Below, one piece after another: positions 35,453 through 42,864 of a stretch of 64,000 nucleotides of DNA. The notes beneath the pieces were generated by a model that was given only the letters and a program-made list of their open reading frames with translations, was not told the DNA's origin and made no database searches. The number at the start of each line of letters is the position of its first letter. The stretch's first letter is position 1. A program made the translations under genes and the position numbers. The DNA comes from Croceivirga sp. (GTDB lineage: Bacteria; Bacteroidota; Bacteroidia; Flavobacteriales; Flavobacteriaceae): assembly GCA_028284665.1 (NCBI GenBank), contig JANQRG010000011.1, positions 1 through 64,000 on the forward strand, read 5' to 3'.

Positions 35453-35777
35453 GATAAATCCCTATATAAAATAAAGTACTGAAATTCTAAGCTTTATCGA
35501 AGTACATGCGTGAACATTTTATTAACGGCAACCCAACCTATGTAGCGTATAACGGGGTATGATTCAAAATTTCATTATTGTAGACTTCAACGAAAAATTC
35601 AAATAGTATTTAGAGAATGAACCATTTAAAATCAAATACAATTACTCCTAAATCATGAATCCGAACCAGTAGAATTAATTCTAAAAGCATAAATGAAATA
35701 ATATTGACATAAGGTTATTGTATGCTATATCGATAGTACATTATTATAAACTTAGAATCTATTTATCTTCAAGTTTT
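35453..35777. other. Divergent intergenic region
   Basis: 325 bp between the AraC-type gene and the amidohydrolase. AT-rich; no gene. A TTGACA at about 35704 followed 16 bp later by TATATC resembles a sigma-70 promoter, but this is not the usual Bacteroidetes form, so I do not call it. Confidence 0.45.
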
Positions 35778-37394
35778 ATGATCAAACAGATCTATTGGAA
35801 ATTCATTAGTTTGGCACTTAGCTTTTTGTTAGTTTTTTTCTTCACACAATGTTCGGAGCGTCATAAAATAAGTTTAGCCAAAGGCCTTGTCATCGAAAAC
35901 GCGACTATAATTTCCTTTGATTCTACTAACACATTAAACAAGTTCAATGGGTGTATCGCTTTGGATTCCAATCGTATTGTATATGTAGGCGAAAGTCGCC
36001 CTGACCTAAAAGGTTGGTATACGACAATAGATGCCAATGGGAAATATATTATTCCAGGGTTGATAGACAGCCATGTCCACCTGGCCAATATGGCAGGAAT
36101 GACAGCTAGGCTCAAACGTAAAAACCCAAAATTGAGGGATGAGTACTTTAACAACTTGGGGCAGAACTTTTTATATTTTGGATACACCACGCTAATTGAT
36201 TTGAATGCATATGACCCAAAAATCATTGTGCGATTGGCAGGGTCTGAATGCTCGCCAGATATTTATACCTGCGGCGAACAATTAATGATAATGGATGGTT
36301 TTATGATGGAGATGGGTGAAATGGATCAATCCTCGCGTTATCAAATTCCATTTCTTCATGATCATTACAACCTCCAGGTTAACTATCCGGATTCTATCAA
36401 TCTCGAGGATCACAGTTATAAAAATGCCATTAATAGGATCGTTAGTGAACAGCAGGGGGTTTGTGCCAAACTCCTTTATGAAGATGAATTCTCCGGATTA
36501 AAGGTTACCTGGGAAAAACCAAGTCAAGGCCTATTAAAGGATATCCTATCTGAAGCAAAAAACTATGGTATTCCGGTGATACTGCATGCTCCTTCTTTTG
36601 AAGGCCAGAGTAATGCAGTAGGTGCTAAAGTTGATATCATTGCCCATGCTATGTGGAACTGGTTTTCTGACCCCAAAAGAATAACCGAGACCGAACTGCC
36701 TTCGAGTCATAGAGCTTTACTTCACGAAATTGCAGCATTTCAAATCGGCTATCAGCCAACTTTTAGTGCAATCACCGGAGAACAACGGGTTTTGGAAGGA
36801 GGGTTTCTTAATGATACCATACTTACTAACATCTATTCAAATGCATATATAAAATGGCTCAATTCTGAAGAAGGGAAATGGATTGAAAGACGAATGAAAG
36901 GGCGTCCTGGCTTTATTAAACGAACGAACCCTTTGTTTTATTGGAGCGTTCGGCGCATGTTTGAAAACGATGAACACATGATGGATTCGATCTATAAAGT
37001 GCTCGAAAAAAGAATTAATGCCGTTGTTAAATATTTAGAAACCAACGAAGGGAGATTATTATTTGGGACCGATTTTGGTGTAATGAACATGTATACTGTT
37101 CCCCCTGGTTATGGTGGGTATCTTGAAATGAAAAGTTGGTATAATGCAGGCGTTAGTTTAAAGACCATTCTTAAAGCAGCCACTTTTGATAATGCGAGGG
37201 CATTTCATCTTGAAAAATTATATGGTACTATTAAAGAAGGAAACATTGCCAACCTATTGATCTTAAAAAAAGATCCCCTAAAAACAGTTGACGCTTATAA
37301 CAGTATAGAAAATGTTATTATTCGGGGTGAGCTCAAATCGAGAAATAATTTGAGAATAAATGCTTCAAAAGGGGTGTTAAGTTTAGCCAAGTAA
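35778..37394 (+). CDS. Amidohydrolase-family lipoprotein
   Basis: 538 residues from ATG 35778. The signal FISLALSFLLVFFFTQC is a lipoprotein type. Amidohydrolase fold: N-terminal beta-sandwich strands (GLVIENATIISF, NGKYIIPG), metal motif IDSHVHLAN, a possible carbamylated Lys in CAKLLYEDE, further ligands in VILHAPS and IIAHAMW, and Asp in LFGTDFGV. The C-terminal GTIKEGNIANLLILKKDPL closes the sandwich as in imidazolonepropionase-like hydrolases. Substrate unknown. Monocistronic and divergent from the AraC-type regulator. Confidence 0.87.
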   Translation: MIKQIYWKFISLALSFLLVFFFTQCSERHKISLAKGLVIENATIISFDSTNTLNKFNGCIALDSNRIVYVGESRPDLKGWYTTIDANGKYIIPGLIDSHVHLANMAGMTARLKRKNPKLRDEYFNNLGQNFLYFGYTTLIDLNAYDPKIIVRLAGSECSPDIYTCGEQLMIMDGFMMEMGEMDQSSRYQIPFLHDHYNLQVNYPDSINLEDHSYKNAINRIVSEQQGVCAKLLYEDEFSGLKVTWEKPSQGLLKDILSEAKNYGIPVILHAPSFEGQSNAVGAKVDIIAHAMWNWFSDPKRITETELPSSHRALLHEIAAFQIGYQPTFSAITGEQRVLEGGFLNDTILTNIYSNAYIKWLNSEEGKWIERRMKGRPGFIKRTNPLFYWSVRRMFENDEHMMDSIYKVLEKRINAVVKYLETNEGRLLFGTDFGVMNMYTVPPGYGGYLEMKSWYNAGVSLKTILKAATFDNARAFHLEKLYGTIKEGNIANLLILKKDPLKTVDAYNSIENVIIRGELKSRNNLRINASKGVLSLAK

Positions 37395-37609
37395 TTTTAA
37401 GTCCAAATAAGCGGCAAACATTTGCCATTAATATCGGCATGATGGGCACAAATAACGAGATTCTGTTGTTCTCGCAGTTTTCGTTCATGCGTTTAGTCTC
37501 GAACCATGAATTCCGGAGTGAACCAATGACTCTTTTAAAATCACATAAGGAAAAAAAACAGTTTGGATCCCTTTCGTTCTTACTACCCTCAACGTTCTCC
37601 TCCAAAGGC

Positions 37610-37705
37610 GGACAGGTGCGTTGAGATCGCTTTATAATCAAGAATAGTTTGAAAGTAGGACTAAATAGGATTGGCTCCCATCCGGTAGCCATTACTTCAA
37701 AACTC
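37610..37705 (+). repeat. Direct repeat unit, copy 1
   Basis: Starts GGACAGGTGCGTTGAGA and contains AGAATAGTTTGAAAGTAGGA and CTCCCATCCGGTAGCC. It matches copy 2 with an offset of 107 bp and few mismatches. Confidence 0.75.
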
Positions 37706-37716
37706 TCCCCATAGAC

Positions 37717-37812
37717 GGACAGGCGCGTTGAGAATGGCTTATAACCAAGAATAGTTTGAAAGTAGGACTAAATAGGATTGACTCCCATCCGGTAGCCCTT
37801 CCTTCAACGCTC
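37717..37812 (+). repeat. Direct repeat unit, copy 2
   Basis: Same unit as copy 1 (GGACAGGCGCGTTGAGA, AGAATAGTTTGAAAGTAGGA, CTCCCATCCGGTAGCC), continuing into CCTTCAACGCTCCGCGTTGA, which recurs in copy 3. Confidence 0.75.
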
Positions 37813-37870
37813 CGCGTTGAGAATCTCACAAACAAAAAAAACCCAAGCAAGCTTGGCAGATTGGGAAGAA

Positions 37871-37919
37871 GGATTGGCTCCACTTCGGTCGCCCTTCCTT
37901 CTACGCTCCGCGTTGAAAA
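37871..37919 (+). repeat. Partial third repeat copy
   Basis: GGATTGGCTCCACTTCGGTC followed by CCTTCTACGCTCCGCGTTGA repeats the 3' half of the unit with several changes. Confidence 0.6.
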
Positions 37920-37983
37920 TAAAATAGCCTCACTTACAAATTCAAGCAAGCTTGATTTGACTTGAGACTATTTTGTTTATTCG

Positions 37984-38057
37984 TGATCGCGACAGGATTC
38001 GAACCTGTGACCGTCTGCTTAGAAGGCAGATGCTCTATCCAGCTGAGCTACGCGACC
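37984..38057 (-). tRNA. tRNA-Arg (TCT)
   Basis: Cloverleaf on the minus strand: acceptor GGTCGCG pairs with CGCGATC; D-arm GCTCAGCTGGATAGAGC; anticodon loop CTTCTAA in stem TCTGC/GCAGA gives anticodon TCT; T-arm CAGGTTCGAATCCTG. The discriminator is A and CCA is not encoded. A TATATTTG promoter box lies about 145 bp upstream. Confidence 0.95.
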
Positions 38058-38200
38058 TAATATCGGGTGGCGAAGCTGCCTGTCCGTCCGAAGCTTTGCG
38101 GAGGCGGAAGCTACGCGACCTTTTTGCAAGCCTGCCCGATGCAGTCTTTCAGCCTTCGTAGCTTTGCTACTACGGCGAAGAAGGCTGGCGTAGGCGGGTG
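38058..38200. repeat. Palindromic tRNA leader with partial tRNA-Arg duplicate
   Basis: Between tRNA-Arg and its promoter box lie a 13-bp copy of the tRNA 5' end (AGCTACGCGACCT at 38109-38121 as in 38046-38058) and a long inverted repeat, CAGCCTTC...GAAGGCTG at about 38150-38187, enclosing GTAG/CTAC arms. It may be a transcribed leader processed from the tRNA. Confidence 0.5.
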
Positions 38201-38208
38201 CAAATATA
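38201..38208 (-). promoter_or_regulatory. Promoter -7 box for tRNA-Arg
   Basis: Minus-strand TATATTTG matches TAnnTTTG, followed directly by CACCCGCC, as in the tRNA-Ser promoter. No -33 TTG is found at the expected distance. Confidence 0.5.
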
Positions 38209-38288
38209 CTAATGCATTCCTTAGTTCTAAAATATGAGTGTGAATATTTACCACAGCATACTTATGCTAGCCCTCTAAAACTATCTAT

Positions 38289-40382
38289 TCAATTTCGGTT
38301 AACCCGTACCGTGATCCTTCTATTTGTAATAACGCTAGTAGGCTGTATCCGGTTGATCTGAACATTGGCTGAAGGACTGTCCGGAGTGGTATTTGTATCC
38401 GCCTGGTCTTGAGAATTCGTTATCGTATTGGTAACTGTTGTTGATGCAAGGTAAATGTTATTCATCCGCGCTTTGGCTACCAAGGTCATGCTTACGAGTT
38501 CTCCTGACGACATCGTACCTATGGTCCAAGTGGGGTAGCTGAATGTACCTCGGGATACCGTTGCGGAAATGAAGTCTAAACCATTAGGAAGTACATCGGA
38601 AATCCGAAGGTTAGTAACCGGATCATTCCAAAGATTTTCCACAGTAATATCAAAGGTTACCAAATCCCCATCATATACCATAAGGTCGGTTGTTGCCTTA
38701 TTCAAAACGATATCCGGATTACAATAGTAAACCTGAATCGTATTGGAATCATAGCTACACGGTCCACGGGTGACCCTTAGGTAGTAGTCCCCGGCCATGG
38801 AGGCAGTATAAGTCGCCGAAGTAGCTCCGGGAATCATTGCACCGTCCCCATACCACTGGTATGCATCGAAAGTTTCCCCACTGGCAATACCCAAAATGGC
38901 ACCAGGTAAACAGTTATTTCCTGTGATTTGAAGATCAATACTGGGTACTGTATCAAATCCGGAATAGTACCCGGCAAGACCCCTGGCCCCATTAAAACCA
39001 AAGAATCCTACTGCAATAGGCCCGGAAGACTGTACACTGACATCCCCGGTGAGATTAGGGATGTAAAAGGTTTTCCAATCCGAAGTACCTGCAACCGTAT
39101 TAGCTGTAGGGAGGGTCACAGTACCTCCGGAGTCCATCACTATGATATTGCTATCGGGTGTAACCGTCGAAGCGATTATAGTTACCCCTCCGGTAACTGT
39201 TATTCCGGCTGCATTGGTGATATCCGGGATATTATCCATAGTATCCGGCAACAAACAGTTTACAGGGGCTACAAAATTCAAGCCCTGGGTATACACCCTA
39301 TCGGAACCGGCCATACATTGATAAGCATAAACGTCTTTGGAAGTTTGCACATACATGTTAGCACCAACCGTATTGGAAGAATAGTTACTGCCGGGGATTT
39401 CAAAATGCTCCCCGTTGTTTATCGTGGCTATTGGTGTTGCTGAACCATTAACATAAATCTCGGTATTATTCTGGGTACCAATTATGAGTGGAAATTCCGT
39501 TTCACCGCCGGCACCCCCGTAACCTCTAACAAAAACGTACTCTTTCCCCAGTCGATTTTCGGGAACAGGTTGATCTATCCCGGCATCCCGATTTCCCGCC
39601 CCTGCCTGGCGGCCATAATTTAAAGAACCGTTGCTAATTACTATGTCCTTATCCGAAACAATGGAGGCCCCTATCCAACCATCCTCATGGGCTGGTGTGG
39701 GTGAATTACCGATGTAGGTTTCAAACACAAATGATTCATTGGCATCCAGCACTATTTGGTACGTATCTGCAGTAATTCCGGCGATATTGGAGCCTACCCG
39801 GAATTCACAATCAGGATCATACCCAAAGACATCAATAGTCGTATTATTCTCAGTAGCCATGATGCCAAGGGTATTGGATTTTGAAGGATGACTGCCCAGG
39901 TTAGGGACACCCCCCCATTTAAAACTAGTTCCCATGGCTACTCTACCTTTTGAGGTCAGAGAAGCTGCCTGTGAGTTTGATCTCCCTCTGTAGTTTACAT
40001 AGAAATCATTACTTCCTGGGGCCTCAAACCGGAGTCCGCTATTGGTCAATACTACACCTGTATTAGCATTGGTTACCAGTGTAATGTTGTTATCACCATT
40101 TCCTAGATTATAAACCGCCGGGCTGGTATTGGAGATCGTAAAAGAGGTTACAGGTGTTGTATTCGTTCCCTGGTATACATTTACCGTAAAAGCTGTCGTT
40201 TCCGGGGTAGAAAGATACACCGCTTGTTGCTGAATTGCCCCGTTGTTTTGCCCCTGTTTCAAGGGGGGGAGGTAGTGCAAGTCGCTCAACTGAGCATTGC
40301 CCGCGACAAATGCACAAAACACCAAAAGCGGTAAATACTTTTTAATTGCAGGCAAAGTAAACAGACGATTGCAAATCCTCAT
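38289..40382 (-). CDS. Surface protein with IgGFc-binding-like and DUF11 domains
   Basis: 697 residues from ATG 40382; a 16-codon longer frame is less likely. Signal peptide ends VAGNAQ. Residues of about 30-430 read as the IgGFc-binding N-terminal type domain (AVYLSTPETTAFTVNV, TLGIMATENNTTIDVFGY, YQIVLDANESFVFET, DKDIVISNGS, LGKEYVFVRGYGG). An Ig-like stretch (FDAYQWYGDGAMIPGATSATY) follows, then a DUF11 repeat (LNKATTDLMVYDGDLVTFDI). It ends NRRITVRVNRN instead of a recognisable type IX sorting domain. Likely an exported adhesin-like protein; partner unknown. Confidence 0.82.
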   Translation of the reverse strand: MRICNRLFTLPAIKKYLPLLVFCAFVAGNAQLSDLHYLPPLKQGQNNGAIQQQAVYLSTPETTAFTVNVYQGTNTTPVTSFTISNTSPAVYNLGNGDNNITLVTNANTGVVLTNSGLRFEAPGSNDFYVNYRGRSNSQAASLTSKGRVAMGTSFKWGGVPNLGSHPSKSNTLGIMATENNTTIDVFGYDPDCEFRVGSNIAGITADTYQIVLDANESFVFETYIGNSPTPAHEDGWIGASIVSDKDIVISNGSLNYGRQAGAGNRDAGIDQPVPENRLGKEYVFVRGYGGAGGETEFPLIIGTQNNTEIYVNGSATPIATINNGEHFEIPGSNYSSNTVGANMYVQTSKDVYAYQCMAGSDRVYTQGLNFVAPVNCLLPDTMDNIPDITNAAGITVTGGVTIIASTVTPDSNIIVMDSGGTVTLPTANTVAGTSDWKTFYIPNLTGDVSVQSSGPIAVGFFGFNGARGLAGYYSGFDTVPSIDLQITGNNCLPGAILGIASGETFDAYQWYGDGAMIPGATSATYTASMAGDYYLRVTRGPCSYDSNTIQVYYCNPDIVLNKATTDLMVYDGDLVTFDITVENLWNDPVTNLRISDVLPNGLDFISATVSRGTFSYPTWTIGTMSSGELVSMTLVAKARMNNIYLASTTVTNTITNSQDQADTNTTPDSPSANVQINRIQPTSVITNRRITVRVNRN

Positions 40383-40625
40383 TATTTTTTGAGGGCATTT
40401 TCTTACAAAAGAAATTGTTTTAAGAGTCAATCCAAGAAATTTGTTGTTAATCCTTAGGTGGCGGGGGTTAACCTAATGGCATTTGTTGTTTGTATCGCAG
40501 GCCTTGGGACTTTGCAAGGGTGCAGGTTCCACTATTTCCGGTTTAGGACATTGGTTTAAAACTACCAAATATGAAATGGTAGTATTCACTTCGTACCTCT
40601 GGATAAGGGTTCTTGCAAATTAAAG

Positions 40626-40772
40626 AAGTGCTTAATTGTTGATGATGCGCCCCTGGCAACAAAGGCCGTTGAAAACTACCTCAAAGAATTCGATGATTTT
40701 GAAATAGGGTGCTCTGGAATATCTAGAAGCCAATAAGGTATATATTCCTTTTAATGCTAGAGTGTTTTGGAC
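40626..40772 (+). pseudogene. Relic of a LytTR-type response regulator
   Basis: The frame at 40626 reads KCLIVDDAPLATKAVENYLK then EFDDFEI, the receiver-domain N-terminus (paired Asp in IVDD). It then loses frame, and the neighbouring frame continues ALEYLEANKVYIPF, again receiver-like. No start codon, phosphoacceptor region or LytTR domain remains. It is a decayed fragment in the 494-bp gap between the surface protein and the SDR gene. The rest of the gap shows nothing. Confidence 0.6.
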
Positions 40773-40924
40773 CATTAAACACCTCCTTCGTACCATAATA
40801 GGCCCCCTTAGGCATTTAATCGGCCATGCAAGCGGGCCGTCACACTACTTTTAGGCTTGCCGCAAGATTTGAACAAGATTCAAGCTTGTATGGGCAAAAA
40901 AATGTCAAACTAAATCTATGAAAA

Positions 40925-41665
40925 ATGAGTGAAATCAAAGGAAAGGTTGTTGCCATTACCGGGGCAAGCAGTGGGCTGGGAGAGGTAACGGCAAGGCACT
41001 TGGCTGTCAAAGGTGCAAAAGTAATGTTAGGTGCCAGGCGTTTGGAGAAGCTAAAGAACATCACAGATGAAATAAACGAAAGTGGGGGTACGGCTGTGTA
41101 CATGGAAATGGATGTGACTGATAGTGGCCAGGTCAGGCTTTTTGCGGAAAAAACCGTGGAAACTTTTGGAAAGTTGGATGTGTTGGTCAACAATGCCGGT
41201 ATCATGTCCATTGCCCCGTTGCAAGCATTAAAAGTGGAAGAATGGGATAAAATGATCGATATCAATATCAAAGGTGTGCTTAATGGTTTTGCCGCGGCCC
41301 TACCAATATTTGAAAAACAAAAATCCGGTCATTTTGTTACCCTTTCTTCTGTTGCTGGCCTAAAGGTATTTAGTCCTGGAGGAACAGTGTATAGTGCGAC
41401 CAAGTTCGCCGTCAGAGCTATCTCAGAAGGGTTCAGGCACGAAGTTGGTGAAAAAATACGTACTACTACAATAGCACCCGGTGCGGTGGCTTCTGAACTA
41501 CAGTATGGTACCTCGCATGCAGCCAGCGCAGATTTGCTCAATGACTTTTACAAAATAGCAATACCTGCAGCATCCGTAGCCAGGGCCATCGCGTTTGCCA
41601 TAGCACAACCTTCCGATGTTGATGTCAATGAAATTGCGCTTCGCCCAACGGTTCAAGAATTCTAG
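40925..41665 (+). CDS. Short-chain dehydrogenase/reductase
   Basis: 246 residues, a complete classical SDR: cofactor motif ITGASSGLGEV near residue 11, NNAG near 90, catalytic Ser in TLSSVAGL, Tyr and Lys in YSATKFAV. ARRLE after the second strand is consistent with NADP(H) preference. Cytoplasmic oxidoreductase of unknown substrate. It precedes the VOC and molybdenum-hydroxylase genes on the same strand but with a 223-bp gap, so co-transcription is uncertain. Confidence 0.9.
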   Translation: MSEIKGKVVAITGASSGLGEVTARHLAVKGAKVMLGARRLEKLKNITDEINESGGTAVYMEMDVTDSGQVRLFAEKTVETFGKLDVLVNNAGIMSIAPLQALKVEEWDKMIDINIKGVLNGFAAALPIFEKQKSGHFVTLSSVAGLKVFSPGGTVYSATKFAVRAISEGFRHEVGEKIRTTTIAPGAVASELQYGTSHAASADLLNDFYKIAIPAASVARAIAFAIAQPSDVDVNEIALRPTVQEF

Positions 41666-41888
41666 TTGTTAGTTTGAAAGAAATGCAAGGGGGCAAAGAG
41701 GGCTCAGGAAAGATCTTGGTGGCCATTTGACTATGGCTTTTTGATTGTACCCAAATTTACCCGTAGCGCTTTTTCACGTGTATGTATTTAAAAAAGGCCG
41801 CTTTGTCCCTATTGTAAAAGCACTAAAGCTTTTGCCTGCTACTATTACCAAAAACTCGCTTAAAGGAGTTTCCAATCAATTATCATAC

Positions 41889-42377
41889 ATGACTTCAATA
41901 TCTCATTCCGCCCATTTACATCACCAATCCTTTGTGGTAAAGCATCTAGAAAGTGAAGCGGCCACGTTGGCCAATATTATGGGGCTTACTTTCAATGTTT
42001 GGAAAATAGCACCGGAAGTATGTCTGGTCAATGGGGATTTTAAGCCCTATTCGTTTAAGGTGGCCATTGCCGCTATTGGAACCAGCAGTCTGGAACTTAT
42101 CTCACCTATTTCCGGAGAAAGTGCATTGGATCATCATTTAGCAAGGCATGGCGAAGGATACCATCATTCGGGGATCTCATTTTATGACCGCGATTCTTTT
42201 ATCTCAGCAAAAAACGATTTGATATCCAAGGGTTTTAAGTCGGTGCAATACGGAAAAACAGAGGGAGCCTTTGAATTTGGATATTTTCAGTTACCGAGTG
42301 CCGGGATAACCTTAGAGCTGCTTCATATCGAAAAAATGTCCGACCCAGACTCCACTATAATACAACAAGAACTGTAA
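41889..42377 (+). CDS. VOC-superfamily (glyoxalase-like) protein
   Basis: 162 residues from ATG 41889. The longer frame from a TTG at 41745 lacks family resemblance in its first 48 codons. The paired beta-alpha-beta modules are visible: LHHQSFVVKHLESEAATLANIMGL and LELISPIS, then GEGYHHSGISFYDRDSF and ITLELLHIE, with His and Glu as likely metal ligands. It resembles methylmalonyl-CoA-epimerase-type glyoxalases. It is 10 bp upstream of the [2Fe-2S] subunit, so it likely shares that operon. Confidence 0.75.
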   Translation: MTSISHSAHLHHQSFVVKHLESEAATLANIMGLTFNVWKIAPEVCLVNGDFKPYSFKVAIAAIGTSSLELISPISGESALDHHLARHGEGYHHSGISFYDRDSFISAKNDLISKGFKSVQYGKTEGAFEFGYFQLPSAGITLELLHIEKMSDPDSTIIQQEL

Positions 42378-42387
42378 AAAATAAGAT

Positions 42388-42864
42388 ATGGATGCAATAC
42401 GATTAGTTATCAATGGAACCACTCATGAAAAAAAAATGGATCCCAACATGCCACTGCTTTGGGCGCTAAGAGATGTTGTGGGGTTGACGGGCACCAAATT
42501 TGGTTGCGGTATTGCCCAATGTGGTGCTTGTACGGTACTTATCGAAGGTAAGGCGGTGCGATCATGCAGCATGCCGGTAAGGTCGGCCGTAGGTAAGGAC
42601 ATACAAACTATTGAAGGGGTTGAGGCCACACCCTATCGGTCTTTACAACAAGCATGGATTGATGAGCAGGTGCCACAATGCGGCTATTGCCAAAGTGGTC
42701 AGATCATGAATGCTATTGGGCTTTTGGAAAGCAATCCAATGCCAACAGATGAGGAAATCCTAAATGCAATGTCCGGTAATATCTGCAGATGTGGCACCTA
42801 TCCCAGAATCTTAAAAGCAATAAAATCAATAGTTGAACGACCCTCTGAGAACAATAGCATATGA
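42388..42864 (+). CDS. [2Fe-2S] subunit of a xanthine-dehydrogenase-family molybdenum hydroxylase
   Basis: 158 residues with two iron-sulfur clusters: the plant-ferredoxin-type Cys set in GCGIAQCGACTVLI and RSCSM, and the second in QCGYCQSGQI and NICRCGTYPRI. This is the small electron-transfer subunit (IorA/CoxS type). It overlaps the large-subunit gene by 4 bp (ATGA). No separate FAD subunit is present, so electrons presumably go to a cytochrome, as in isoquinoline-1-oxidoreductase-type enzymes. Confidence 0.92.
   Translation: MDAIRLVINGTTHEKKMDPNMPLLWALRDVVGLTGTKFGCGIAQCGACTVLIEGKAVRSCSMPVRSAVGKDIQTIEGVEATPYRSLQQAWIDEQVPQCGYCQSGQIMNAIGLLESNPMPTDEEILNAMSGNICRCGTYPRILKAIKSIVERPSENNSI

Larger units (their letters stand above)
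37395..37983. other. Gene-free repeat region before tRNA-Arg
   Basis: Nearly 590 bp with no plausible gene. Its right half consists of two ~95-bp direct repeats and a shorter third partial copy. Short frames on both strands simply translate the repeats. CAAGCAAGCTTG-like elements recur at about 37845 and 37943. Confidence 0.6.

Noticed and set aside
37610-37919. Possible CRISPR array
   Set aside because: Only two full copies, each about 95 bp, with almost no spacer and no cas genes.
37692-38161. Frames of 62-85 codons across the repeats and tRNA-Arg
   Set aside because: They translate non-coding repeats or the tRNA itself.
41745-41888. 48-codon N-terminal extension of the VOC gene
   Set aside because: Starts with TTG and shows no VOC-like pattern; ATG 41889 gives a normal-length protein.
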